NCBI GenBank assembly: GCA_006176705.1
Contig: QRFJ01000293.1
Location: 434,001-498,000 of the forward strand
Reading direction: 5' to 3'
Origin: Cocos nucifera
Lineage: Eukaryota > Streptophyta > Magnoliopsida > Arecales > Arecaceae
Length of the DNA stretch: 64,000 nucleotides
Part shown: positions 23,799 through 34,513 of the stretch, piece after piece
Layout of the letters: each line of letters begins with the position of its first letter
Position numbering within the stretch: position 1 is the stretch's first letter
Notes under the pieces: generated by a model
The model's input: the letters and a program-made list of their open reading frames with translations, nothing else
Database searches by the model: none
Told to the model about the DNA's origin: nothing
Translations under genes and position numbers: made by a program

Positions 23799-26093
23799 TG
23801 TTAGATATATGTGCCCTAGAAGCTAGAATTGGCTGACACTTGTAACACACTTCTAGGGGCAAAATTGTAATTTTGACTATAATTAAAGAAATGGGTTATT
23901 TTCTATCACACCTGTGTATTTAGTGTCTGTGATACATCCTTTGAGTTAATTGTAATGATAATTCATATTTTCAAGGGTTGAAAATTTAAGACATGAATAA
24001 TCATTATTAACTCATAAACAGCTTCCGACCATAGGATCATCACGAGGATGGTGATTGATTCGGAAGGTTGGCGTACGATCGCTTCTCTTAGTAGTTGAAG
24101 TCTTGAGTCTAATGGTGTGGAGACACCCCGAGCGAGAGTACAGATACTCGTTAGAAGAATGAGGGCACTGAGCGTGACCACCTCGAGTAGTCATTAGGCG
24201 AGTCTATCTTCTCGTCAATGACTGACTCGAATGCTGCAGTAGTGGTGTCTGTTCTTTGACTTGAGAATGCATCGCAGTTCACTTTGAGGGTGTTGATAGT
24301 TTGACTACACCAATTACTCGTTCTCCTAGCCATATGGAACCCTGAGGTGTAGTGTTGGCTTAGCATGTTCAATTGTAGGAACTGATTGCATCAAGAATGG
24401 GATCTATCTACCTCGGTGGTAAGGAGTAGCCCTATGATGATCATGAGAATCAAGTCAGAAAATCCATGCCATGGTAGAGTGAAATAATAGAAAGAGTTTC
24501 TATTTAGATTTTCACCATTGAACTCGAATCGAATGATTACATCATATGAATAGAGACTAGGGTTTGAACGAGTTCACCTTAACGCCTAATCTGATCGGGG
24601 CTCAAGATAGAAAACTGAAATCACATAAGTAGCTGCACCAAGAGGTTTCGCATTCAGCTCTGATGGTTTGCCACCTATACTAACAGCTACGTGTCCACTG
24701 GTGGAGTTATGGAGCAATTAAGAATGATATAGATGATCGATCATTCTAGCTGTTCGAATCGAAGAGTTCTGATCCATCGAAAGGAGTTTCGTGATGTCTT
24801 AGATAGAGATCATGAGCATATCCCATTACCATACAGAACTGAACCTAACTGGGTCACACAACAAGGGTTTGAATCTGGTGATCATCATTGAACGATCTAG
24901 TTCAATTGACTGAATGAGATTCAATTAGTTTCAAGGAAATCATGCTAACACTCGATTGAACTAACGTGTTCTTCTTTTACTATCATAAATAAGTTGTCCC
25001 TGTCTGAGCCAAAGGAGTTGTGCTCGATCAGAGGCCTTTCATATGGTCTGACTGAGGTTGTCCAAGTCAGAATAGGTTTTGTCTTATTTGTAAGACATTA
25101 CCTGCCATTTTTGGTCACTCCATTTTTGTCTTTGACTTTGGTCAAAAGTCTACCTTTGACTGGTCAAACGTTGACCATTGACCCTTTGACTTTTGACCAC
25201 ATGTCATGCACCTATTGGAGAGCTGGTGGGGGCCTGTCCCCCTGCCAGAACCTGGCAAGGAGAAGGGCGCACGCCAAGGGTGGCGTGAGCCCAAGTAGGA
25301 GGCGCCTAGGAGTCCTTGTTGGACAAGGACTCCACCTCCCTTTTGGATTCCAATCAGAGTTCTACTAAGAATCCAGTTTGACTGGTCTTAGGCGCCCTCT
25401 AAGGAGGAATCCAGGGGTCTCTATTCCAACCAATCAGATTTAGATCTGATTTCACAAAGGGTTGTGATTGGTTGAGAGGAAGAGGAGTTGGATCACAAGA
25501 GGTCTATAAATAAGACCCTGCGCCCAACCCTAATTCTAAGTAAAAGCAATTGAAAAGAGATTTCCCATGCCCCAAGGCTGCCTCTCCCCTCCTTCTCCAT
25601 GCCATAGTCTTCTCCCCTTGCTCTCCACGTCCAAAAGGAGTTTTGGATTTAGGTTGGTGCGATTCAGATCAAGGAAAGGCGATCAAAAGCAAGAAGGCTG
25701 CGCTGCTGCAAAAGGACGACTGCAGATCTTCAAAAGAGTTTTGAAGATCCTCCAGATCAGATCCAGATCTGATTTTTGGAGGTGTGATAGAGAAGAAGAG
25801 GATCTCCAGATCCAACCCGAGTGGATACCGGTAGAGGCCAGGCGCTTGCGTGGCTAAGATCCAGAACCTTCCGCTGCAATCAGGATCATCTACAGGGTAA
25901 TAGGATTACCCAAATCAGGTAAATTAAATTTGATTTAATTTATCTTATTTTATTTTATTTATTAAAATAATAAGAATCAGATCTGAAATATATCAAGATC
26001 TGATTGAGATCAAGAGAAAAATTTTTGAAATATATCTCTTGATCTAATCAGATCTGGAACGAACCTGGACCGGGAAATCAGGATTTCCCTTCA
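23799..26093 (+). repeat. A 5' LTR
   Basis: 2295 bp, TGTTAGATATATG to GGATTTCCCTTCA. It is nearly identical to the 3' LTR from about 25120 onward, but carries dozens of single-base indels and substitutions between about 24000 and 25120. TATA box (CTATAAATA) at 25504-25512. Confidence 0.93.
25504..25512 (+). promoter_or_regulatory. TATA box of A 5' LTR
   Basis: CTATAAATA about 580 bp before the LTR end. Transcription of A would start a short way downstream, which makes R-U5 about 550 bp (inference). Confidence 0.65.
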
Positions 26094-26095
26094 AC

Positions 26096-26108
26096 TGGTA
26101 TCAGAGCC
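26096..26108 (+). other. A primer binding site
   Basis: TGGTATCAGAGCC, the standard complement of the initiator tRNA-Met 3' end in plant copia elements, two bases after the LTR. Confidence 0.95.
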
Positions 26109-27967
26109 ATGGTTCTAAATTGTTTAGATCTGATTTTAAATTTATTTTAATTAGAAAATAAAGTGATTTCAGATGTCACATGAGATGTGATCAGATCTGA
26201 AATCAGAAAAAATTAAAATTAAATGATTTGGATCTAAGATTATGAAGATATGCATGACTAGTTCTAGAATAGAATAGTTCTATAGAATAGTTTTGCATGT
26301 CTTTGATTTAATCTGATTAAATCATATTTTAGATCTTCTTATTTACTATTTTTTGATATTATAAGTGTTATAATAACATCTGATAAAATAGCAAATAAAA
26401 ATTATTTAATTTTAAATATCATATGAGATATGATTGATGCATGTCTAGACTAGTTGTAGAATAGTTCTACATAATTGTCTAGATTAGAATTTATTTTGAT
26501 TAGATCAATTTAAATCTAATTTTTTAGATTATTATGAGATAATTTAGATCTGAAAACATGCATGATTTGATACATGAGATGTATGCAAAATATGCCATGA
26601 TTAGATCTACTTTATATATGAGATATATGATATAGATCTATAAACTGTTTTGTAGTATTGACATGTTCCTGATTAAGGCGTTCCTCTTGGCCGTCCGGTC
26701 ATAAGAACGAAGAAGGGTTTAAAGGCCCTCTCTTCCCATTCGATGGGGTGTTCTTATGATGTGTAGGGGTGCTGCGTGTTCGTCCTTAATCAGAAACCCA
26801 AAACTTACTTTCTGCAAAACCCTAGATCCTGAAACCCTAGGATTTATTGTGCATATTTTGTTTATGAACCCTACTTAATTAAGAATTAAGTTTATGGAAT
26901 ATTAATTAGGTCTAAAATTGAGAATTTCAGATCTAAGACATATTCATAATACTGGGTTCGGGCTTGGGTAGCTCAATTAGGTCTAAGCGGTTGATCAAAC
27001 CGAATCAAGAGTTGGTTAGATGGGATCAACAATGCTTAAATTGACCAGCCTAATAGGATTAAGTCTGGGTCAAGATCGAGTCACGATCAAGCAAGACGTA
27101 ATTAGGCTCAGAGGTTAGAGTCTGGATTGTAGGCTAACCCAATTGGTTCTGACTCAACAATTTGGTGTCTAAGGTAAGTTTGGCACAGACGACCGACTGG
27201 TTTTTAATTGGAAGCTACTCGACCTGAATGCGTTCTTGTACGAGTTAATGGCATATTCCTTCCACCGGTCTCACTTACCTGGCCATATCTGTTGACACAG
27301 TTCTGATCTGAGGTGGTCAATAATCCGAGCTAACCCATGCCACTAGGTTAGTCATAATTGTTATGACTAAGCCAAGTCTAGTTTAATGAGACCTGAATCA
27401 ATTCTCCCTAAGAAAAGATTAAGTCTGAGGTCTTCCACCATTGTAGATGTGCGGGCCCTTCCCGGGGTTGATTGTTCTCGGCTGGATACAGTGGCTCAGT
27501 TGCACCGGAAAGATGCAACCATGTCTATTAGGCATTGGATGCTATGGGCTGGAGGATGAGTTGGGCTCAATATTTCGGATACGGTGAGAGACTCAATTAG
27601 GAACCCAGTCTATGCAAATGGTGGGTCTGACTTAACTAAGGAGTGGATCAATATTCCGGATACGGTGAGATTCATGAATTAGAGACCAAGTTTGGGTGCA
27701 CCATGATTAGAGAATCATTGAACAAGAGTTGTTCACTCATTGGCTAACCCATCACCAATAACTGTTAGGTGAGGTGATGAGTCAGTTGGTGAGACCGCAC
27801 CACCCACTAGAAATCATTAATCGCGGAGATTTTCGCATCTCTACAGAGGGAGTGTAGGGATCCGAGAAAATAGTGGGAGCTAATTTGTTTAAAAATAAAA
27901 TCCCTAAATAAATTGGTCAAGTCAAAATTACAGTATCTAACTAGAATCTTTGACTCTCTACAGGAAA
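26109..27967 (+). other. A untranslated leader (1.86 kb)
   Basis: No protein-coding frame of note. It is almost identical to B's leader and aligns with those of D and E. It holds the stem-loop listed next. This is unusually long for a copia leader. It could carry packaging or translation signals, but nothing in the sequence proves this. Confidence 0.82.
26670..26792 (+). other. A leader stem-loop, 123 nt
   Basis: Outer arms TGATTAAGG (26670-26678) and CCTTAATCA (26784-26792), perfect over 9 bp. Inner arms CATAAGAAC (26700-26708) and GTTCTTATG (26750-26758), also perfect over 9 bp. The same structure and exact length occur in B, D and E. Confidence 0.7.
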
Positions 27968-28811
27968 ATGTCTGCGTCCAACCCATTGGCACGTATCCTA
28001 GGACACACATAGACTGACTGGACCCAATTATAAAGATTGGCTCAGGAACTACAAAATTGTTTTGGGTTCAGAGAAGTTAACACCATGTTTTGGACCAGGA
28101 CCCTCCCACCTTACCAGCTCCGTCCATCCACTTGAACAGAGAGCGTCTCTGGAAAAATGGATTGACGAAGATAATAAGGCCAGATACTTACATGTTGGGC
28201 TCGATGTCTGATGAGCTCCAGCGCCAACATGAAGATATCGGGACTGCTCGCCAAATGTTGGCTCACCTGCAGGAGATGTTTGGTGAACAGAGTCGCGCAG
28301 CCAAATATCAAGTCACGAAAATGACTTTTTAAGGCTAAGATGCGTGATGGGCAGTCAGTCCAAGATCACTGTCTGACAATGATCAAGGACATGGAAGAGC
28401 TTGAGAAGCTCGGTGTGAAGTTGGACTTGGACTTGCAGAACGATATTATTCTGCAATCCTTGACTGATGCATATGGGCAATTCATCATGAATTACCACAT
28501 GCATAAACTTCAAAATTCCTTGGCCGAGTTAATGAATATGCTGGTTACCGCTGAGCTTTCTATGAAAGGTTCTAAAGGCTCAGTTCTTGCTATGGAACGG
28601 ACTTCTTCCAAAAGAAAGTCTTATGGAAAGAAAAAGAAGTCTGTGAAAAAGCAAAAGGTGGAAGGATCAAAGAAGAAGAAGGCAGAACCGAAGAAAAAGG
28701 TCCGATGGCAAAGGAAAGTGTTTCCATTGCAACAGCGACGGCCATTGGAAGCGGAACTGCCCTACTTACCTGGCCACCCTGAAGAACAAGAAGGAAGGTC
28801 CTTCTGGAGGT
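27968..28811 (+). pseudogene. A copia gag
   Basis: ATG at 27968 followed by SASNPLARIL. Small frameshifts near 27999, 28110-28190 and 28320 split the frame. Gag parts are YMLGSMSDELQRQHEDI, QMLAHLQEMFGEQSRAAKYQ, DHCLTMIKDMEELEKLGVKL and NYHMHKLQNSLAELMNML, then a basic tail. The zinc knuckle at about 28726-28770 encodes C-F-H-C-N-S-D-G-H-W-K-R-N-C, a good C-x2-C-x4-H-x4-C, but it lies one frame off the preceding gag. Gag forms the particle coat and binds RNA (family knowledge). Confidence 0.85.
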
Positions 28812-30120
28812 ATGCTCGTTATTGAGTCTAACCTTACGGTTTCTTCTGCATCCAGTTGGGTGCTTGACTCTGGTTCTAGTGCTCATCTGTGCACTTCTAT
28901 GCAGGGTCTTGAGGATAGCAGGAGGCTGAGGGATGGAGACATGATCCTACGCATCGGTAATGGAGCAAGAGTTGCTGCAGTAGCCGTGGGAACATACCCT
29001 CTTCGATTACCATCTGGTTTAGACTTAGTTTTAAAAGACTGTTATTATGTGCCTGCAGCTAGCAGGAATTTGATTTCTGTTTCATGCTTAGCACAAGAAG
29101 GTTATGTGATCACCTTCTTTAAGGACCATTGTAACATTCTTTATGAAAGAAATAAAATTGCAAATGGTTTCCTTATTAATGGTCTTTATCAGCTACATAT
29201 TGATGTACCTGTTCTAACTATCGAGCAAAACGTGAATGCCAAACGACCTAGGGATAGTCCAAACGACAGATATCTATGGCACCTGAGATTAGGTCATATA
29301 GCAGAAGATAGGATCAACAAATTGGAGAAAAATGGGCTATTGAGTCCATTGACTTTTGAGTCATATCCAACTTGTGAATCTTGTCTTCAAGGCAAAATGA
29401 CTAAACTCCCTTTTGTTGGACATGGGGAGAGGGCCACAGATCTCCTTGCCCTAGTACATACTGATGTGTGCGGCCCATTTGATGTGCCGGCTAGAGGCAA
29501 TTTTGTCTACTTCATTACCTTTACCGATGATCTGTCTAGGTATGGGTATGTGTATCTTATGAGACACAAGTCTGAAGCTTTTGAAAAGTTCAAAGAATTC
29601 AGACATGAAGTAGAAAAACAAACTGGAAAACCCATTAAGGTTCTTCGATCAGATCGAGGAGGTGAATACCTTAGCCGGGAATTCCTAGACTATCTTAAGG
29701 AAAATGGCATAGTCTCTCAATGGACTCCACCAGGAACACCTCAACTCAACGGGGTTTCAGAACGGAGAAATCGGACTCTATTGGATATGGTTCGATCCAT
29801 GATGAGCTTCACAGACCTCCCTGATTTTCTTTGGGGACATTCATTATTAACTTCAATCTATCTTACTGAATAGGGTTCCCTCTAAAACCGTTCCTACCAC
29901 ACCGTATGAGATATGGCACGGTAAGAAACCAAGTCTGAGTCATCTCAGAATTTGGGGTTGTCCGGCTCATGTCAAAAGACAACAAGCGGACAAGTTAGAG
30001 TTTAGGTCCTTTAGAGCTCGATTCATAGGATATCCTAAAGAGTCATTAGGATACTATTTCTACATTCCAGAAGACCACAATGTGATTGTGAGTCGACATG
30101 CCATCTTTCTTGAAAAATAG
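28812..30120 (+). pseudogene. A copia protease and integrase
   Basis: Open for 353 codons from 28812 to 29873, the longest frame in the window. The protease active site is D19-S-G in WVLDSGSSAHLC. The zinc region has H157 and H162 (LWHLRLGH) and C188 and C191 (CESC). The integrase DDE core has D218 (HTDVCGPF), D281 (RSDRGGEYLS) and E317 (GVSERRNRTLLD), which gives the usual D-D-35-E spacing. A one-base insertion at about 29866 relative to B shifts the frame. The domain C-terminus (GCPAHVKRQQADKL, GYPKESLGYYFYIPED) continues to TAG at 30118-30120. Catalytic residues are all present. Confidence 0.93.
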
Positions 30121-31445
30121 TTTATTCAAGATAGCGGCATTGGAAAGCAGATTAAGCTTGATGAGAAAGTCTCACAAGCAGAACGAGCTAAGGACCAAGT
30201 GGAACCAAATCAGGTTGAGCCAATAAGAACACTACCTCCTCCACCTCGTAGATCGGAAAGAGTTTTCCCGTCCCCCTGAAAGATACTTAGGTATTATTTC
30301 AGAGGATGTAGAGGAAATGTTCCTCATAGGTAATGGTGCTCATGGTGATGATCCCAAAACCTACAACGAGGCGATATCAGATATCGACTCCGAGAAATGG
30401 CTAGAGGCAATGCAAGTCAGAAATTGACTCGATGCACTCAAACCAAGTCTGGACCTTGGTAGATCCACCAGAAGGTATAGTACCTATTGGGTGTAAATGG
30501 ATCTTCAAGAGAAAGATTGGTGCAGATGGGAATGTGGAGACATTCAAGGCTAGACTGGTGGCAAAAGGTTATAGTCAACGCGAAGGCATTGACTATCAGG
30601 ATACCTTTTCCCCAGTAGCTATGCTAAAATCCATCCGCACATTGCTTGCTGTTGCAGCCTATTTCGATTATGAAATATGGCAAATGGACGTGAAAACGGC
30701 ATTCCTAAATGGATATCTTGAGGAAGATATCTATATGGAACAGCCGCTAGGTTTCACATCCAGTGATACTGATCACAAGGTTTGCAAGCTGCAAAGGTCC
30801 ATATATGGACTTAAGCAAGCATCTCGGAGCTGGAACACTCGTTTCAATGATGTGATCAAAAAGTTTGGTTTCATCAAAAATGAAGAGGAACCATGTGTTT
30901 TCAAAAGGGTCAGTGGGAGCGCTGTTGTCTTCCTCGTATTGTACGTGGATGACATCCTCCTTATTGGGAATGATATTCCCATGTTGACATCAGTCAAGAT
31001 GTGGTTGTCCAAGGAATTCTCCATGAAAGACCTAGGTGAAGCATCCTTTATTCTAGGAATTAAGGTCTATAGGGATAGACCGAATAGGATGCTAGGACTT
31101 TCACAGAAGATGTACATAGAGGAAGTACTAAAGAGGTTTAGTATGGAAAACTCTAAGAGGGGATTAATACCCTTCAGACATGGTATTCATCTTTCCAAGA
31201 AGATGTGCCCTAGCACACCTGAGGAAATAGAACGCATGAGCAAGATCCCTTATGCTTCTGCAATAGGGAGCCTCATGTATGCCATGCTATGTACACGACC
31301 TGATATAGCCCATGCTGTGAGTGTCACAAGCAGATATCAGTCAAATCCAGGTGAAGAACACTGGACTTCTGTGAAATGTATCCTTAAGTACTTGAGAAGA
31401 ACTAAGGATATGATGTTGGTCTTTGGTAATGGAGAACTCCAAGTT
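30121..31445 (+). pseudogene. A copia reverse transcriptase
   Basis: After the UAG comes a linker with PPPPRRSERV, broken by one-base insertions near 30265 and 30414 relative to B. The RT is then open from 30432: VWTLVDPPEGI, CKWIFKRKIGADG, ARLVAKGYSQREGIDY, QMDVKTAFLNGYLEEDIYM, QRSIYGLKQASRSW, the catalytic FLVLYVDDILLIGND at about 30928-30972, LGEASFILGIKVYRDR and GSLMYAMLCTRPDIAHAV. All RT motifs are intact. A one-base insertion at about 31445 (CAAGTTCC against CAAGTCC in B) separates it from RNase H. Confidence 0.93.
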
Positions 31446-31923
31446 CCAGGGATACACAGACTCGGACTTCATGTCCGATATAGATGATCGAAAGTCGACA
31501 TCTGGAAGTCTGTTTGTGTGCAATGGTGGAGCTGTCAGCTGGAAGAGTTCCAAGCAAACTGTGATAGCAGATTCCACCATGGAAGCAGAATATATAGCTG
31601 CATCAGAGGCTGCAAAGGAAGCATTCTGGTACAAGAAGTTTGCTGCAGAAATTGGAGTAATGCCATCAGATGCCATTCCTCTTTACTGCGACAACAATGG
31701 CGCCATAGCCCTTGCTAAGGAGCCGAGGTCTCACCAGAAGTCCAAGCACATTGAGCGGCGATACCATCTCATCCGCGATTACCTTGAGAAAGGTTACGTT
31801 GAGGTCAAGAGAGTCAACTCCGCAGATAATGTGGCAGACCCACTTACAAAGCCGTTGGGCCAGCAGAAGATCGAAGCCCACCTTGAGAAGATGGGACTTA
31901 GACTTGTAGCCAATTGGCTTTAG
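31446..31923 (+). pseudogene. A copia RNase H
   Basis: Reads GYTDSDFMSDIDDRKSTSG (first Asp), then VSWKSSKQTVIADSTMEAEY (Glu in EAEY), LYCDNNGAIALAK (Asp) and DNVADPLTKPL (final Asp), ending ANWL and stop at 31921-31923. All four catalytic acids are present. It is in the next frame from the RT because of the single-base insertion upstream. It ends 14 bp before the 3' LTR. Confidence 0.93.
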
Positions 31924-31937
31924 GACAAGTGGGAGAT
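31924..31937 (+). other. A polypurine tract
   Basis: GACAAGTGGGAGAT directly before the 3' LTR start. The GTGGGAGA core is the likely plus-strand primer. The same sequence precedes B's 3' LTR. Confidence 0.75.
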
Positions 31938-33263
31938 TGTTAGATATATGTGCCCTAGAAGCCAGAATTGGCTGACACTTGTAATACACTTCTAGGGGCA
32001 AAATTATAATTTTGACTATAATCAATAAAATGGGTTATTTTCTATCACATATGTGTATTTAGTGTCTGTGATACATCCTTTGAGTTAATGGTAATGATAA
32101 TTCATATTTTCAAGAGTTGAAAATTTAAGACATGAATAATCATTATTAACTCATAAATTGCTCCCGACCATAGGATCATCACGAGGATGGTGATTGATCC
32201 GGAAGGTTGGTGTACGAATCGCTTCTCTTTAGTAGATGAGTCTTGAGTCTACGGTGTGGAGACACCGGAGCGAGAGTACAGGTACTCGTTAGAGAACGAG
32301 GGCACTGAGCGTGACCACCTCGAGTAGTCATTAGGGAGTCTACCTTCTCGTCAATGACTGACTCGATGCTGCAGTAGTGTGTCTGGTTCTTTGACCTGAG
32401 ATGCATCGGCAGTTCACCTTGAGGGTGTTATAGTTTGACTACACCATTACTCGGTCTCCTAGCCATATGGAACCCTGAGGTGTATGTTGGCTATAGCATG
32501 TTCATTGTAGGAACTGGATTGCATCAAGATGGAATCTATCTACCTCGGTGGTAGAGGAGCAGCCCTATGATGATCATGAGAATCAAGTCCAGAAATCCCA
32601 TGGCCATGGTAGAGTGAAATAATAGAAAGAGTTTCTATTTAGATTTTCACATTGGACTCGAATCGAATGATTACATCATATGACAGAGACTAGGGTTTGA
32701 CGAGTTCACCTTAACCCTAATCTGATCGGGGCTCAAGATAGAAGAACTTAATCACACAGGTAGCTGCACCAAGAGGTTCGCATTCAGCTCTGATGGGTTG
32801 CCACCATATACTGCTAGGTGTCACTGGTGGATTTTGGGAGCAATTAGAATGATTTAGATGATCGATCATTCTAGCTGTTCGAATCAGAAGAGTTCTGATC
32901 CATCGAAAGGAGTTTCGATGATGTCGATGATAGAGATCATGACATATCCCATTACCATACAGAACTGAACCTAACTGGGTCACACAAACAAGGGTTTGAA
33001 TCTGGTGATCATCAATTGAACTGATCTAGTTCAATTGATCTGAATGAGATTCAATTAGGTTCAAGGAAATCGTGCTAGCACTCGATTGAACCTAACGTTC
33101 TTCTTTTACTATCATAAATAAGTTGTCCTGACTGAGCCAAAGGAGTTTGTGCTCAATCAGAGGCCTTCATATGGTCTGACTGGAGGTTGTCCAAGTCAGA
33201 ATAAGGTTGTCTTATTTGTAAGACATTACCTGCCATTTTTGGTCACCTGCCATTTCTTGTTCT

Positions 33264-33329
33264 TTGACTTTGGTCAAAAGTCTACCTTTGACTGGTCAAA
33301 CGTTGACCATTGACACTTTGACTTTTGAC
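33264..33329 (+). promoter_or_regulatory. W-box cluster in A 3' LTR
   Basis: Eight TTGAC cores (six forward, two reverse) in 66 bp, about 315 bp upstream of the TATA box. TTGAC is the core of the W-box bound by WRKY factors (established knowledge). The same cluster is in A's 5' LTR (about 25129-25195) and in B's 5' LTR. Confidence 0.55.
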
Positions 33330-33401
33330 CACATGTCATGCACCTATTGGAGAGCTGGTGGGGGCCTGTCCCCCTGCCAGAACCTGGCAAGGAGAAGGGC
33401 G

Positions 33402-33423
33402 CACGCCACCCTAGGGTGGCGTG
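33402..33423. other. Perfect 22-nt palindrome in A 3' LTR
   Basis: Arms CACGCCACCCT and AGGGTGGCGTG with no spacer. A's 5' LTR lacks 4 bases at the axis, and B's 5' LTR lacks part of the right arm. Confidence 0.7.
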
Positions 33424-33444
33424 AGCCCAAGTTGGAGGCGCCTA

Positions 33445-33469
33445 GGAGTCCTTGTTGGACAAGGACTCC
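33445..33469. other. U3 hairpin in A 3' LTR
   Basis: Arms GGAGTCCTTGT and ACAAGGACTCC with a TGG loop, a perfect 11-bp stem. Equivalent stems of different sequence occur in every other Family 1 LTR examined. Confidence 0.7.
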
Positions 33470-33642
33470 ACCTCCCTTTTGGATTCCAATTAGAGTTCTA
33501 CTAAGAATCCAGTTTGACTGGTCTTAGGCGCCCTCTAAGGAGGAATCCAGGGGTCTCTATTCCAACCAATCAGATTTAGATCTGATTTCACAAAGGGTTG
33601 TGATTGGTTGAGGAGGAAGAGGAGTTGGATCACAAGCTTAGT

Positions 33643-33651
33643 CTATAAATA
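33643..33651 (+). promoter_or_regulatory. TATA box of A 3' LTR
   Basis: CTATAAATA, with CCAAT-type motifs (CCAATCAG near 33567, GATTGG near 33602) upstream. Confidence 0.65.
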
Positions 33652-34229
33652 AGACCCTGCGCCCAACTCAGATTCTAAGTGAATTCAATTGAGATTTCCC
33701 ACGCCCCAAGGCTGCCTCTCCCCTCCTTCTCCATGCCATAGTCTCTTCTCCCCTTGCTCTCCACGTCCAAAAGGAGTTTTGGATTTTGGTTGGTGCGATT
33801 CAGATCAAGGAAAGGCGATCAAAAGCAAGAAGGCTGCGCTGCTGCAAAGGACGACTGCTGATCTTCAAAAGAGTTTTGAAGATCCTCCAGATCAGATCCA
33901 GATCTGATTTTTGGAGGTGTGATAGAGAAGAAGAGGATCTCCAGATCCAACCCGAGTGGATACCGGTAGAGGCCAGGCGCTTGCGTGGCTAAGATCCAGA
34001 ACCTTCCGCTGCAATCAGGATCATCTAACAGGGTAATAGGATTACCCAAATCAGGTAAATTAAATTTGATTTAATTTATCTTGTTTTATTTTATTTATTA
34101 AAATAATAAGAATCAGATCTAAAATATATCAAGATCTGATTGAGATCAAGAGAAAAATTTTTGAAATATATCTCTTGATCTGATCAGATCTGGAACGAAC
34201 CTGGACCGGGAAATCAGGATTTCCCTTCA

Positions 34230-34513
34230 CTAATGTAGCCATCGGATGCCATTCCTCTGTACTGCTATAATAATGGTGCCATAGTTCTTGCTAAGGAGTC
34301 GAGATCTCATAAAAAATCCAAGCACATCAAGTGGCGATACCACCTCATCCATGATTACCTCAAGAATGGTTACGTCGAGGTTAAGAGAGTCGACTCTATA
34401 GACAATACGGCAAACCCACTTATTAAGCCGTTGGATTAGTAAAAGATCGAAGCCCACCTTAAGAAGATGTAACTTTGATTTATAGCCAATTGGCTTTAGG
34501 TCAAGTGAAAGTT
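34230..34513 (+). pseudogene. D RNase H tail, after insertion A
   Basis: Resumes D's RNase H: GAIVLAKESRSHKKSKHI, WRYHLIHDYLKNGYVEVKRV, ANPLIKPLD, then degraded to ANWL and a stop near 34497. About 44 bases expected between the two halves (left half ends in LEAAK) are missing, so a small deletion happened at or before the insertion of A. A degenerate polypurine stretch precedes the LTR at 34514. Confidence 0.85.

Larger units (their letters stand above)
23799..34229 (+). mobile_element. Copia element A, Family 1, youngest complete copy
   Basis: 10,431-bp Ty1/copia element from TGTTAGATATATG to TTTCCCTTCA, inserted into D's RNase H region. The flanks are CTAAG (23794-23798) and CTAAT (34230-34234), which match at 4 of 5 bases. 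It has LTRs of 2295 and 2292 bp, a perfect PBS, leader, gag, protease-integrase, RT, RNase H and polypurine tract. It is the least decayed element here. Gag-pol is broken mainly by single-base insertions seen on comparison with B, plus the family UAG. Confidence 0.94.
31938..34229 (+). repeat. A 3' LTR
   Basis: 2292 bp, TGTTAGATATATG to TTTCCCTTCA. It holds a cluster of eight TTGAC/GTCAA cores (33264-33329), a 22-nt perfect palindrome (33402-33423), an 11-bp hairpin (33445-33469) and a TATA box (33643-33651). Confidence 0.95.

Noticed and set aside
32717..32983. 88-codon frame antisense in Family 1 LTRs (also 39068-39334, 46679-46945, and a related one at 15564-15842)
   Set aside because: In A and B it would need a GTG start, and it is closed by stops in D and broken in A's 5' LTR. 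It follows overall LTR similarity, so no sign of a selected protein.
33264..33527. Frame repeated in A and B LTRs starting at the W-box cluster (also 39614-39850, 24994-25368)
   Set aside because: It differs in frame and length among near-identical LTRs and runs through the palindrome and TATA region. No motif.
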